From Mariprofundaceae bacterium (GTDB lineage: Bacteria > Pseudomonadota > Zetaproteobacteria > Mariprofundales > Mariprofundaceae), in the NCBI GenBank assembly GCA_015488115.1, contig WFOK01000029.1, forward strand, positions 1-58,351: DNA of 58,351 bases, given 5' to 3'. The position numbers and the translations under genes were made by a program. Each line of letters starts with the position of its first letter. Positions within the stretch are counted from its first letter, which is position 1. The notes below the pieces were generated by a model. That model worked only from the letters and a program-made list of their open reading frames with translations, did no database searches and was not told the origin of the DNA. Below are positions 20,097-29,425 of the stretch, in pieces.

Positions 20097-20329
20097 GGGA
20101 ATTGATCCGTTCGGAAGAGATGGTGTTTTTGCGCCTGCTCAGCGCGGAGCTGGCCGCGCGCGGCATTGAGCATCGTCTGGAGGGGGAGGCTGTGAGTGCA
20201 TTGATGCCCATCGGGGATTTGCTGGCCCCCCGCGTGTTGGTGGAGGAGGCGGACATGCATGCCGCCATGCGCGTACTCGAGGATCTCAGGAAGGTCGGCT
20301 GTGACGTTCGCCGTGCGAGGGCACGCTGA
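20093..20329 (+). CDS. DUF2007 domain protein
   Basis: A 78-aa protein resembling DUF2007 small signal-transducing-like proteins: two short strand-helix units, with LLSAELAARGIEHRLEGE followed by PRVLVEEADMHAAMRVLEDL. Function unknown. It overlaps the fcl stop by ATGA and its own stop overlaps the next start, so it belongs to the same operon although its role in fucose metabolism is doubtful. Confidence 0.75.
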   Translation: MRELIRSEEMVFLRLLSAELAARGIEHRLEGEAVSALMPIGDLLAPRVLVEEADMHAAMRVLEDLRKVGCDVRRARAR

Positions 20330-21033
20330 TGCTGCGGGGGATACTGGCTTTCGTTTCCGGATTCAGGCGCTTGCTGTCCGAAAGAGAACTCCGGCGGCTG
20401 GTGCTGAAGATGAGTGCCGTCTTGCTGTTGCTGATGGTGGTGCTCGGTTCAGGAACGGTGTGGCTGACCGGTATGCTCCTTGGCCAGTTCGTGCCCGAGG
20501 GGCATGCATGGTATGCACAACTGCTGGACATCCTGGTCTGGCTGTTAGCCGCAGCCCTTGGGTTTCTCGTCGGCTTGCTCGCATACATGACATTGGGGTC
20601 GGTCATGGCCTCCGCATGGTTGGAGGATCTGGTTGCGATTGTCGAGGGACAACATGCACGGCGGCAGGTTTCGTTCTGGCGCAGCATGTTGCAAAGCATG
20701 AAAAGCATCGTCATGCCCTTGTTGCAGTTTCTTCCCTTTGCCCTGCTTGCGTGGATTGCGTTGGCTGTACCGGTCATTGGCGGGGTCTTGGCGGGCCTGG
20801 TTTGGACTTATGCCGGATTTCGGCTGCTTGCCTATGAGATCATGGATGTGTCAGCAAGCCGGAGGGGCTGGGACTGGGGGCGTCGAAAACAGGAGTTCCT
20901 GCGACATCGGGGGTTTTATCTTGGGTTGTGCGCTGCTGCCACGGCGGCGATGATGCTGCCAGTGATCAATCTGCTGGCTTTGCCGGCTGCTGTGGTCGGC
21001 TTGGCGCAATGGCTTCATCTCAGGGGCGAATAA
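20329..21033 (+). CDS. EI24 domain-containing membrane protein (CysZ-like superfamily)
   Basis: A 234-aa protein with about four long hydrophobic segments (LLLLMVVLGSGTVWLTGMLL, ILVWLLAAALGFLVGLLAYM, PLLQFLPFALLAWIALAVP and a C-terminal one). A central segment, VAIVEGQHARRQVSFWRSML, and FRLLAYEIMDVSASRRGWDW match the EI24/CysZ pattern. CysZ proteins are sulfate permeases, but distant members like this are uncharacterised. It is the last gene of the fcl run, and its 3' end overlaps the convergent L,D-transpeptidase gene by 14 nt. Confidence 0.78.
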   Translation: MLRGILAFVSGFRRLLSERELRRLVLKMSAVLLLLMVVLGSGTVWLTGMLLGQFVPEGHAWYAQLLDILVWLLAAALGFLVGLLAYMTLGSVMASAWLEDLVAIVEGQHARRQVSFWRSMLQSMKSIVMPLLQFLPFALLAWIALAVPVIGGVLAGLVWTYAGFRLLAYEIMDVSASRRGWDWGRRKQEFLRHRGFYLGLCAAATAAMMLPVINLLALPAAVVGLAQWLHLRGE

Positions 21034-21484
21034 GGACCGTTTCGCCTGTGCGGCATCGATCAAAAAGCTCCAGGATGTCGGTGTTGCGCATGCGGATGCA
21101 TCCATGGGATGCCGGTGTGCCGATGCGTTCTTCATCATGCGTGCCATGGATATAGATGTAGCGCGCGCGCGTGTCCACACGCCCCCGACGGTTGAAGCCC
21201 GTTTCACATCCTTCAAGCCAGAGGATCCGGCTGAGGATCCAGTCCTGCTGCAGGTCGTCTAACGAGGGATTGTACAAACCCACGGGCTTGCGTCCGCGGA
21301 ACACCGTCATCGGCGGGCATCCCTGACCAATCCGGGCATAGATCCTGTGGCGGCCCAATGGTGTGCACAGACTGTCTCGAAGGTTGCCCGGCCCGATGGC
21401 GGACGTGGACACCGGATAGGTCCGCCACGTTCCTTGCGGGAGGCGATGCAGCAACATCTGGTTCTGGATCGAGACGATGATCAT
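21020..21484 (-). CDS. L,D-transpeptidase (YkuD) family protein without visible signal peptide
   Basis: A 154-aa protein (166 aa if started at 21520). The YkuD active site is clear: YIYIHGTHDEERIGTPASHG followed by the catalytic Cys in GCIRMRN. YkuD enzymes form 3-3 cross-links in peptidoglycan or attach lipoproteins and normally act outside the cytoplasm. Neither possible start provides a signal peptide or membrane helix, which is unusual. The start at 21484 is chosen because MIIVSIQNQMLL resembles the usual beginning of stand-alone YkuD domains; no strong ribosome site distinguishes the two. Confidence 0.83.
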   Translation of the reverse strand: MIIVSIQNQMLLHRLPQGTWRTYPVSTSAIGPGNLRDSLCTPLGRHRIYARIGQGCPPMTVFRGRKPVGLYNPSLDDLQQDWILSRILWLEGCETGFNRRGRVDTRARYIYIHGTHDEERIGTPASHGCIRMRNTDILELFDRCRTGETVLIRP

Positions 21485-21582
21485 CGCAGCCCAGTCTAAC
21501 GGTTTCCGCAAGCTGGCCATACCGATTTTTGCTTGTGCGGGCTGATCCTGCGTATAGGGTGGGCGCTTTGAAGGAGAACATC

Positions 21583-22071
21583 ATGTCCATAGAACACATT
21601 CAACCGAACACGGTTGTCACCATTCACTATGTCCTGACCAACGATGCGGGCGATATTCTGGACTCGTCGCAGGGCGACGAGCCCTTGCAGTATCTTCATG
21701 GTGCGGACAATATCATTCCAGGCTTGGAAGCCGAGCTTGCGGGCAAGCGCGTGGGCGATCACATCAGCGCCGTCATCGAGCCGGAGAATGCATATGGTCC
21801 GTATCAAGAGTCCCTGACCCAATGGGTGCCCAGGGATCTCTTCCAGGGCATTGATACGATCGAACCGGGCATGCAATTCCAGGCTCAGACCGACGCCGGC
21901 GTGCAGGTGGTTACGGTCGCTGATGTGCGCGATAATGAGGTTCGGGTGGACGGCAACCATCCCCTTGCCGGCCAGCGTTTGCATTTTGAGGTGGATGTCG
22001 TGGCCATCCGCGAGGCGACGGCGGATGAGTTGAGCCATGGTCATGTCCATGGCGAGGGCGGTTGCGCCTGA
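21583..22071 (+). CDS. slyD: FKBP-type peptidyl-prolyl isomerase, SlyD type
   Basis: A 162-aa folding catalyst. The FKBP part (VVTIHYVLTNDAGDILDSS, LPGLE-like IIPGLEAELAGKRVGD) is interrupted by the SlyD insert-in-flap domain (about residues 70-130). The C-terminal tail is short but histidine-rich (HGHVHGEGGCA), consistent with metal binding; E. coli SlyD has a longer tail and supplies nickel to hydrogenases. AAGGAGA precedes the ATG at 21583. It converges on prmC with 7 nt between stops. Confidence 0.9.
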   Translation: MSIEHIQPNTVVTIHYVLTNDAGDILDSSQGDEPLQYLHGADNIIPGLEAELAGKRVGDHISAVIEPENAYGPYQESLTQWVPRDLFQGIDTIEPGMQFQAQTDAGVQVVTVADVRDNEVRVDGNHPLAGQRLHFEVDVVAIREATADELSHGHVHGEGGCA

Positions 22072-22078
22072 GCCTGTG

Positions 22079-22924
22079 TCAGTCCGGTCTTGCGCGGGCA
22101 TAGACAGCGCCGCGCAATTGCCCGGAAAGATCGCGAATCACTTCCAGTCTGTGCAGGCCGCGCGGCGTTTCGGGGAGACCGCATGTTCCGGTCTCCACGA
22201 TGATGCGTCCGGTTTTTCGAAGGAACATGCCGCCTGATGTCAGGATGCTTCTAATGTAACTCATACCGTCCTTGCCATCGGTTAGGGCATGGCGGGGTTC
22301 GTAACTTAGCTCGGGCTCAAGGCCGCTCATTTCATCGGCCGCGACATAGGGTGGATTGGCAACAATGAGATCGAAATGGTCACCCATGCTGAAGGCCGAA
22401 AGCATGTCGGACTGAAGCAGGTGCAGCCGTTTCGAAACACCATGTCGTTCGACGTTTCTGCGTGCGCACCGAAGGGCTTCAAGATCGATGTCACAGCCGA
22501 TGCCCTTCGCATGCGGATACTCAAGGGCCAGCGTGATGGCAATGCAGCCGCTGCCTGTCCCCAGATCGCAGAACCGGAGCTTCATGTTCCGGTCCGGAAA
22601 GTGGCGAAGCGTCGCCTCGATCAAGTGTTCCGTTTCAGGGCGGGGGATCAGCGTCGCCGGCGAGACCTTGAAATCACGCGACCAGAATTCCCGGCATCCG
22701 GTGATATGTGCCAAGGGCTCGCGCCTTGCCCGACGTGAGATCAGGGTTCTGAATCTGTCGAGCACTTCTTCGGGGATGGGGTCTTTCGTGCGCGTGAAAA
22801 GCTGGGAGCGAGTCAGGCCCCAGGCATGGGCCAGCAGACACTCGGCATCCAGGCGCGGCGTGTCGCATCTCGCCTCATCAAGGATGGCGGCCGCATGTCT
22901 TAGCCATGCGCCGGCGTTCATCAT
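22079..22924 (-). CDS. prmC: Release factor glutamine methyltransferase
   Basis: A 281-aa SAM-dependent methyltransferase that N5-methylates the glutamine of the GGQ motif of RF1 and RF2. The substrate-binding NPPY is visible in [12 protein letters not shown]; the SAM motif is [27 protein letters not shown] is also family-typical. The ATG overlaps the stop of prfA (ATGA), the classic prfA-prmC arrangement, so enzyme and substrate are co-expressed. Confidence 0.96.
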   Translation of the reverse strand: MMNAGAWLRHAAAILDEARCDTPRLDAECLLAHAWGLTRSQLFTRTKDPIPEEVLDRFRTLISRRARREPLAHITGCREFWSRDFKVSPATLIPRPETEHLIEATLRHFPDRNMKLRFCDLGTGSGCIAITLALEYPHAKGIGCDIDLEALRCARRNVERHGVSKRLHLLQSDMLSAFSMGDHFDLIVANPPYVAADEMSGLEPELSYEPRHALTDGKDGMSYIRSILTSGGMFLRKTGRIIVETGTCGLPETPRGLHRLEVIRDLSGQLRGAVYARARPD

Positions 22925-23994
22925 GCGGCTTGCTGGGCCAGCAGCTCCGTTTGTTCGTGCATGCGCAGCGCATCCACAAGCTCCCCGAGTTCGCCATTCA
23001 GGATCTGCTCGAGTTTGTAGAGCGTGAGGTTGATGCGGTGGTCGGTGACCCTGCCCTGAGGGAAGTTGTATGTTCGTATGCGCTCGGACCGGTCGCCGCT
23101 GCCGACAAGCATGCGTCGGGTTTCGGATCGTTCGTTTTGTCTGGCGCGCTGCTCGGCATCATAGAGCCTGGCCTGGAGGACTTTCATGGCCTTGGCCTTG
23201 TTCTTGTGCTGGCTTGATTCATCCTGGCAGGTGACCACGATTCCGCTTGGAATGTGCGTGATGCGAACGGCGGATTCGGTCTTGTTCACATGCTGCCCGC
23301 CTGCTCCGGAGGCACGATAGACATCGATGCGCAGGTCTTCGGGGCGAATATCAATCTCCACATCCTCGACCTCGGGCAGCACGGCGACGGTGACGGCCGA
23401 GGTATGAATGCGTCCGCCTGACTCGGTTTCCGGAACGCGTTGTACGCGATGGACGCCAGATTCGAACTTGAACAGGGAGTAGGCGCCTTTCCCCATGATC
23501 TGTGCAATGATTTCCTTGAAGCCGCCAATGCCCGTTTCATTGGCTGACAGAACCTCGACCTTGAGCCCCCTGGATTCAGCGAAGCGCGCGTACATGCGAA
23601 AAAGGTCGGCTGCAAACAGGGCGGCTTCCTCGCCTCCCGTGCCGGCTCGGATTTCCAGGATGACATTGCGGTCGTCGTTGGGGTCCTTGGGCAGTAGCAG
23701 GATGCGAAGGCGTTCCCTGCATGCATCGCGTTCGGTTTTCAGTCGGCTGATGTCCTGACGGATCAGGGAACGGAGCTCGCTGTCACATTCGGGGTCTTCC
23801 AGCATTTGCTCTTGCTCGGCCAGTTCCCTGGCGATGTTTCTCAGGCGCTCGATTTCCGCTGCAATGGGGGCTAGCTCGGCAAGCTCCTTGGAAAGCCTGC
23901 TGAACTCCTTGGGATTGCCTGCAATGTTTGGGTCGGCAAGCAGGCATGTGATTTCATCATGCCGCCGAAGGATGTCATCGTAGCGGCTGTTCAT
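22921..23994 (-). CDS. prfA: Peptide chain release factor 1
   Basis: A 357-aa factor that terminates translation at UAA and UAG. The catalytic GGQ is in [20 protein letters not shown]. The codon-recognition P-x-T tripeptide appears as PET in [15 protein letters not shown], where E. coli has PAT. Length and order are normal. The ATG at 23994 aligns with family N-termini; its beginning overlaps the end of hemA by 20 nt. Middle gene of the hemA-prfA-prmC operon. Confidence 0.97.
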   Translation of the reverse strand: MNSRYDDILRRHDEITCLLADPNIAGNPKEFSRLSKELAELAPIAAEIERLRNIARELAEQEQMLEDPECDSELRSLIRQDISRLKTERDACRERLRILLLPKDPNDDRNVILEIRAGTGGEEAALFAADLFRMYARFAESRGLKVEVLSANETGIGGFKEIIAQIMGKGAYSLFKFESGVHRVQRVPETESGGRIHTSAVTVAVLPEVEDVEIDIRPEDLRIDVYRASGAGGQHVNKTESAVRITHIPSGIVVTCQDESSQHKNKAKAMKVLQARLYDAEQRARQNERSETRRMLVGSGDRSERIRTYNFPQGRVTDHRINLTLYKLEQILNGELGELVDALRMHEQTELLAQQAA

Positions 23995-25300
23995 CTGTCC
24001 CCTTGCGAGCATGTTCGGATAGCGTGACGGAGTCGGACTCAAGGCCGAAAAGCCGGCTTGCCGATCCCATGAGCAGATCCCCCTCCATATCGGCCGGGAG
24101 CGATTTGAGCGTTTTCAGCGCTGGATGCATGAAGCGTTTCATCAGGGCGCGGCTGAAGCGTTCGACAGCCGCCCGTTGTTTTTCATCCAGACCACGGAGA
24201 AGGTACTTTTCCGCCTTGGCCAATTCTTCCCGCCGTATGGCCTCCATCTGCGTCTGAATGCTGCGGATCAGGGGAACGGTCTCCAGAGACTTGAGCCAGC
24301 GCAGGAAAATCTCGGCTTCTTCCTCGAGAATGGCCCTGGCCTTTCTGGCTTCCTGCTCACGCTGCTCCCGATTGCCCTGGACGACCTGCTGCAGATCATC
24401 AATGTCATAGAGGTAGATATCGTCCAGGTCGCCGATTCGGGGGTCGATGTCGCGGGGTACGGCGATGTCGACCAGAAACATCGGCTTGCCCTGGCGTTTG
24501 GCCATCGCACGGCGTACGACATCAGGTAGTAGCACAAAGGTGTTGGCTCCCGTGCTTGAGAGAACGATGTCGGCCGCATCAAGATAGTGCTCGAGCTCGT
24601 CAAGCACCAAGGCATGACCGTCAAAGCTCCGGGCCAGGCGTTTTGCACGTTCCAGTGTCCGGTTGGCCACAAGGATGTTCGTGCATCCCTGTCCCCGGAA
24701 ATGGGTTGCGGCCAGTTCCGCCATTTCTCCAGCGCCGATCAGCATGACCGTCTTGCCGCTCAGGTCTCCGAAGATGTGTTTGGCCAGCTCTACGGCGCAC
24801 GAGGAGATGTTCACGGCCTGCTTGCCGATACCCGTTTCACTGCGCGCGCGCTTCGCGGCGGCAAAGGTCGACTGATAGAGGCGGTGAAGGACATGCCCGG
24901 CTGTGCCTGCATCCAGCGCATACTCATAGGAAGCCTTGACCTGGCCAAGGATTTGAGGTTCGCCAAGCACGAGGGAGTCCAGGCCGGCTGCAACGGCATA
25001 CAGATGCCTTACGGCATCGTCTGTCGTGTATGAGTAGAGGTGGCTGATGACCTGCTCGAGGTCCATGGCCGCCTTGTTGGAGAACCATTCGTGTAATGCC
25101 GCGATGGCTGCATCAGGATCATGCGTGACGGCTGTCATTTCCACCCTGTTGCAGGTCGAAAGGAGAGCGGCCTCGCGGATGGCGGGATGGGCAACGATGC
25201 CCTGCAGAATCCGCGTAATGTCCTGGGATGAAATGGCCAGGCGCTCGCGCAGCTCGACCGGCGCGGTTTTATGATTCAGCCCCACATAGCAGATGCGCAT
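23975..25300 (-). CDS. hemA: Glutamyl-tRNA reductase
   Basis: A 441-aa NADPH-dependent enzyme starting tetrapyrrole synthesis from glutamyl-tRNA (C5 pathway). [19 protein letters not shown] begins the protein, the catalytic Cys is in [10 protein letters not shown], and [16 protein letters not shown], the nucleotide-binding [14 protein letters not shown] and a C-terminal dimerisation helix region follow. It is followed directly by prfA as in many gammaproteobacteria, and is preceded by a small JAB-like gene on the same strand 17 nt upstream. Confidence 0.96.
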   Translation of the reverse strand: MRICYVGLNHKTAPVELRERLAISSQDITRILQGIVAHPAIREAALLSTCNRVEMTAVTHDPDAAIAALHEWFSNKAAMDLEQVISHLYSYTTDDAVRHLYAVAAGLDSLVLGEPQILGQVKASYEYALDAGTAGHVLHRLYQSTFAAAKRARSETGIGKQAVNISSCAVELAKHIFGDLSGKTVMLIGAGEMAELAATHFRGQGCTNILVANRTLERAKRLARSFDGHALVLDELEHYLDAADIVLSSTGANTFVLLPDVVRRAMAKRQGKPMFLVDIAVPRDIDPRIGDLDDIYLYDIDDLQQVVQGNREQREQEARKARAILEEEAEIFLRWLKSLETVPLIRSIQTQMEAIRREELAKAEKYLLRGLDEKQRAAVERFSRALMKRFMHPALKTLKSLPADMEGDLLMGSASRLFGLESDSVTLSEHARKGTDEQPLR

Positions 25301-25317
25301 GGCGGAAAGCTAGCGGT

Positions 25318-25734
25318 TCAGGTCGCTGCGGACCAGCAGCCGTCTTCTTCCAGCTCCTCGCTGACGGGTCTGCATTGTTCGTTATCGGCCAGAAAGGCGT
25401 GAATCTCGATTCTCCCCTCGGTATCAGTGCCAAGCCCCAGGCATAGCAAGCTCCTGTTGCATGCCCGGGCCAGGGAGCAAAACGCCTCGGTTTCCATGGG
25501 CGTGCCGTGGAAATGGGTCTGATAAACGGCCTGGACGGGTTGCTTCACATCTTGCACCGCCTCCAGCAGGCATTCCAGGGGGCCAACCGTATGAATGGTC
25601 AGGCCCTGGCTTTCTTTCTCGAGCACAAGGCCGTATTCGGGATGCTTGCTGTTCAACGCCGCAGAGAACAGCGATTGGGCCAAGTGCCTGGGGATATGAC
25701 AGGATGCGTCAGGTTGATCTTGTAGACTCAGCAT
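25318..25734 (-). CDS. Uncharacterised protein with degenerate JAB/Mov34-like region
   Basis: A 138-aa cytoplasmic protein. Its layout (LAQSLFSAALNSKHPEYGLVL, then LLEAVQDVKQPVQAVYQTHF, HGTPMETEAFCSLA) resembles the JAB/MPN+ isopeptidase core, where HxHP...SxxD binds zinc. Here the loop is shortened, HxH is kept as HFH, but Ser and Asp are replaced (METE), so it is probably not an active metalloprotease, or it belongs to another fold. It ends 17 nt before hemA and may be co-transcribed with it. Similarity is judged by eye only. Confidence 0.55.
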   Translation of the reverse strand: MLSLQDQPDASCHIPRHLAQSLFSAALNSKHPEYGLVLEKESQGLTIHTVGPLECLLEAVQDVKQPVQAVYQTHFHGTPMETEAFCSLARACNRSLLCLGLGTDTEGRIEIHAFLADNEQCRPVSEELEEDGCWSAAT

Positions 25735-25869
25735 GGGGTTAGCCTAGGAAAGCCTGGGCGTTCGTCAAATGGAAGGCGCGGCGGGACAAGGCCACCATCT
25801 CTGCCCGGGGCGGATTTACAAGACCTTGTTCATAACTTATATTAGTCCATACCTGAGCGGGGAGGAAAG

Positions 25870-28167
25870 ATGAAAGACAACCCACTGAGCATTCGTGGCC
25901 GGCAGCTCGGCCTTCAGTTCAGGGTCTGCGCCTTGCTTATCATTCTGATACCGCTTGTGGCTTTCCTTTACCTCTTGGTTCGCCATGGCTTGGTGGATCG
26001 GCTTTCCACGCCGGATGTCATTCTGCTGCTGTTGGTTGGCGTGATCGTGCTGGGGGCCTTGGCCCTTCTGCAATCCGTTTTCAATGCGCTCAACGCGCTT
26101 GCCTCGACCATTCAGCAAGGCGATGGCGGTGGCGTTGCCTCGCTGGATGAGCTCGAGGTGGCCGAAGAGCTCCGTGACATTGCCCAAGGCTTTCAACAAC
26201 TGCTCGAGGCCTATCACCGGACCGAACAGAATCTGGAAAGAAAAACGAAGGAGCTGCAGGAGCTGAGCTCATTGCCGGATGATCTGGCAAAAACGCTGGA
26301 CCTTGATGCGCTTTTCTCCATGGTATTGAGCAGGCTCGTGCAGCTCACACATGCAGCCGGCGGCCTTGTCTACAGGATTGAAGACGAAGGGCGGCGCCTG
26401 AAGGTTGTGGCCTTTCAAGGGCACAGGCTTGTGAAGCTGCACGGCGAGCATATCGACACGGATCGCTCCTGTGTTCAGTGGGTGGTTGAAAACCGGCGGT
26501 CCATGTTGGTCGAGAAGATCAACGAGGATGGGCGCGTTCCACAAGACTGCGAGCCCGCTTGTCTGTCAGGCTCCTTTCTGGCATTGCCCGTTATCGTGCG
26601 CGACAGACTGCTTGCCGTTGTCCAGTTGCTAACTTGGGACAACGGTCGCGTGTTTGCCGATGCCGATCTGCAGGCTGCCCGCACGCTCTTGCGACATGCC
26701 CGCATGGCCTTGGAAAATGCCTGGACATATCGCAGCCTCGAGGAGGCCGTGGTTGAGTTGGAGGAGCGGAACCGGCAGCTTGAATGTGAGGTGAATCGCC
26801 GGAAGAAAGTGGAGCAGTACCTTGAGCACCTTGCCCACAAGGACCGCTTAACCGGCCTGGCCAACCGGTACATGTTCATGGACAAGCTCGAGATGATGCT
26901 GCGCCAAGCCCGCCGCCATGGCACGAAGGTCGCGGTCATGTTTGTTGACCTTGACCGGTTCAAGAACATCAATGACACGCTCGGGCATGGTGCCGGCGAC
27001 GCCATACTGCAGGAGATCGCCGGTCGCCTGCAGGCATCCCTGCGGGATGCAGATCTTGTGGCTCGCTATGGAGGAGATGAGTTCACGCTGGCCCTTCCGG
27101 ATATTCACGATGTGGAAAGCGTCGGCGTCATCGCCAACAAGTTGGTTGCATTGCTTGCCGAGCCCGTCCGGCTTGAGAATCGCGAATATCATCTTGGAGG
27201 CAGCATAGGCATCAGCATCTTCCCCGATGATGCGACCACGGTTGAGGATCTGATCAAGCATGCGGATGCCGCCATGTATGTGGTCAAGCATCGCCGAGGT
27301 CAGGGATTTCATTTCTATACGCAGAGTCTCGGCATCAAGGTTGAGCACAGGTTGGAGATGGAGAACGACCTTCGGCAGGCGCTGAAGAACGAGGAGTTTG
27401 TCTTGTTCTATCAGCCCTTCCTGGATCTGGTGCAGGGCCGACTGGCTGGTTTCGAGGCGCTGGTTCGCTGGAATCATCCGCGGCATGGTCTCGTGCTCCC
27501 TCATCAGTTCATCGGCATTGCAGAGTCGACCGGCCTGATTCAGGGCCTGGGCGAATGGGTGCTCAAGGCGGCCTGTTCCCAGTTCCACGAATGGATCTCC
27601 GCGTTCCCCAAGGTCTTCTCGCAAGATGCGGTGATGGCCGTCAATGTGTCGGCCCTGCAGTTCAGGTCGGAGGACTTTGTCGGCCAGATCGATGATGCGC
27701 TGCGTCTAAGCGGCCTTCCGGTGCAGCGCCTCGAGCTTGAGATCACGGAAAGCATCGTCATGGACCAGGCCGATGTCTCCATCGACAAGCTGCACCGCCT
27801 CAAGGAACTGGGGATACGCATTGCCATAGATGACTTTGGGACGGGCTTCTCTTCACTGGTGTATCTCAAGCGATTTCCCATCGATACGATCAAGATGGAC
27901 CGTTCCTTTGTCTGCGGCGCTCCCGAGAACAAGCCGGACGAACTTATCGTGGGCGCCATTGCAGACCTGGCCCACAACCTGAACGTCAATGTGATTGCTG
28001 AGGGCATCGAAACCCGGGCGCAACTTGTCTGTGTGCAGCGTCATCACTGCGAGTGGGGCCAGGGGTATCTGTTTTCCCAACCACTTCCTGCCGAACGCAT
28101 AGGGGAGATGATCTCGGAAGGGCATGAATTGCGGGAGTGGGAGCAGCTCATCACGGGCGCTGGCTGA
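25870..28167 (+). CDS. Membrane GAF-GGDEF-EAL cyclic-di-GMP enzyme
   Basis: A 765-aa inner-membrane signalling protein. Two N-terminal helices (about residues 20-40, 50-70) are followed by a HAMP-like/coiled region, a GAF domain (about 145-290), a coiled coil, a GGDEF domain with ARYGGDEFTLA and an upstream RDAD inhibitory I-site five residues before it, and an EAL domain with FEALVRWNHP, ELEITES, DDFGTGFSSL and AEGIET. All catalytic residues of both domains that I can judge are present, so it could both make and degrade c-di-GMP. GGGAGGA precedes the ATG. It stands alone on the plus strand. Confidence 0.94.
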   Translation: MKDNPLSIRGRQLGLQFRVCALLIILIPLVAFLYLLVRHGLVDRLSTPDVILLLLVGVIVLGALALLQSVFNALNALASTIQQGDGGGVASLDELEVAEELRDIAQGFQQLLEAYHRTEQNLERKTKELQELSSLPDDLAKTLDLDALFSMVLSRLVQLTHAAGGLVYRIEDEGRRLKVVAFQGHRLVKLHGEHIDTDRSCVQWVVENRRSMLVEKINEDGRVPQDCEPACLSGSFLALPVIVRDRLLAVVQLLTWDNGRVFADADLQAARTLLRHARMALENAWTYRSLEEAVVELEERNRQLECEVNRRKKVEQYLEHLAHKDRLTGLANRYMFMDKLEMMLRQARRHGTKVAVMFVDLDRFKNINDTLGHGAGDAILQEIAGRLQASLRDADLVARYGGDEFTLALPDIHDVESVGVIANKLVALLAEPVRLENREYHLGGSIGISIFPDDATTVEDLIKHADAAMYVVKHRRGQGFHFYTQSLGIKVEHRLEMENDLRQALKNEEFVLFYQPFLDLVQGRLAGFEALVRWNHPRHGLVLPHQFIGIAESTGLIQGLGEWVLKAACSQFHEWISAFPKVFSQDAVMAVNVSALQFRSEDFVGQIDDALRLSGLPVQRLELEITESIVMDQADVSIDKLHRLKELGIRIAIDDFGTGFSSLVYLKRFPIDTIKMDRSFVCGAPENKPDELIVGAIADLAHNLNVNVIAEGIETRAQLVCVQRHHCEWGQGYLFSQPLPAERIGEMISEGHELREWEQLITGAG

Positions 28168-28267
28168 TCCGATTTTACATTGACCGTATCCATGGCAGCT
28201 ATAGCATGCCCGCGCACCACCCTTGCCGTTGGTGCGGAAAATGCTTTCAGGCTCGGGGGAAACCAAC

Positions 28268-29425
28268 TTGATCAAACAGTATCTTCTTTCACCAGGTCCA
28301 ACAGCCGTGCCGGAGCGCGTGATGCTGCGCATGGCCCATCCGATGATGCATCACCGTACCCCGCAATTCTCGGCCATTTTTTCCGAAACGAAGGCCATGC
28401 TCGAAAAGGTGTTTCAGACCCGCAACGATGCACTGATGCTCGCCTCCAGCGGTTCTGGCGCCATGGAAGCAGCCGTGACGAATCTCTGCTCCCCGGGCGA
28501 TACCATCATTTATGTCAATGGCGGCAAGTTCGGCGAGCGCTGGGGGAAGATTGCGGCCAAGCACGGCGTCAATGTCGTCGAGATCAAGGTGGAATGGGGG
28601 CATGCGGTCAGCGTCGATGCTGTGAGGGAAGCCCTCGAGGCTCACCCCCATGCACGAGGGGTTTTCGTTCAGGCATCGGAAACATCGACGACGACCGAGC
28701 ATCCGATCCGTGAAATTGCCGCCTTGACGCGGTCATTGCCGAAGTGTGCTCTCGTCGTCGATGCGATCACTGCGCTGGGCGTGATTGATATGCCGATGGA
28801 TGCATGGGGGCTGGATGTCGTGATTTCCGGCTCTCAGAAGGCATTCATGCTTCCGCCGGGGCTGGCGATGATCGCCTTGTCGGAAAAGGCCTGGGCCTTG
28901 ACCGAGGAGGCCAAGTGTCCGCGTTTCTATTTCGATCTCGCCGTTGAGCGCAAGAACCAGCAAAGAGGCAAGGATACAACGGCCTGGACACCGGCCGCCT
29001 CGTTGATCATAGGCCTGAACGAAGTGTTGAAGATGATGTTCGAGGAAGGCCTGGATGAGCTTTATGCGCGTCATGCACTGTTGGCTCGGGCTGCGCGGGC
29101 GGGGGTAAAGGCCCTTGGCATGGAACTGGTGTCCAAGGCCCCTGCGACATCGGCAACGGGGGCTTATGTTCCCGAAGGCATCGATGGCGGGGCATTCGTC
29201 AAGTATCTCAGGGATGTCATGGGAGTGACATTTGCCGGAGGCCAGGATCATCTGAAGGGCAAGATCGTGCGCATCGCTCATCTGGGATACTACGATGCGT
29301 TTGATATCACGACAGCGATGTCAGCCATTGAAATGGCTCTTGGCAAGTTCGGTCATCCCGTGAACATGGGGGCTGGCGTGGCTGCTGCTCAGGATGTATT
29401 GCTCGAGCGGTTCCCGAAGGCCTGA
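28268..29425 (+). CDS. Class V aminotransferase (alanine-glyoxylate / phosphoserine type)
   Basis: A 385-aa PLP-dependent enzyme of the serine-pyruvate/alanine-glyoxylate family. The beginning MIKQYLLSPGPTAVPERV, the PLP-binding region VDAITALGVIDMPMDAWGLD and the Schiff-base lysine in SGSQKAFMLPPG are clear. The TTG at 28268 is taken as start because GGGGGAA lies just upstream and the protein then begins exactly as relatives do; ATG 28241 is an alternative. It overlaps serA (TGATG), so it probably supplies the transamination step of serine synthesis in place of SerC, as proposed for related enzymes in other organisms. Confidence 0.9.
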   Translation: MIKQYLLSPGPTAVPERVMLRMAHPMMHHRTPQFSAIFSETKAMLEKVFQTRNDALMLASSGSGAMEAAVTNLCSPGDTIIYVNGGKFGERWGKIAAKHGVNVVEIKVEWGHAVSVDAVREALEAHPHARGVFVQASETSTTTEHPIREIAALTRSLPKCALVVDAITALGVIDMPMDAWGLDVVISGSQKAFMLPPGLAMIALSEKAWALTEEAKCPRFYFDLAVERKNQQRGKDTTAWTPAASLIIGLNEVLKMMFEEGLDELYARHALLARAARAGVKALGMELVSKAPATSATGAYVPEGIDGGAFVKYLRDVMGVTFAGGQDHLKGKIVRIAHLGYYDAFDITTAMSAIEMALGKFGHPVNMGAGVAAAQDVLLERFPKA

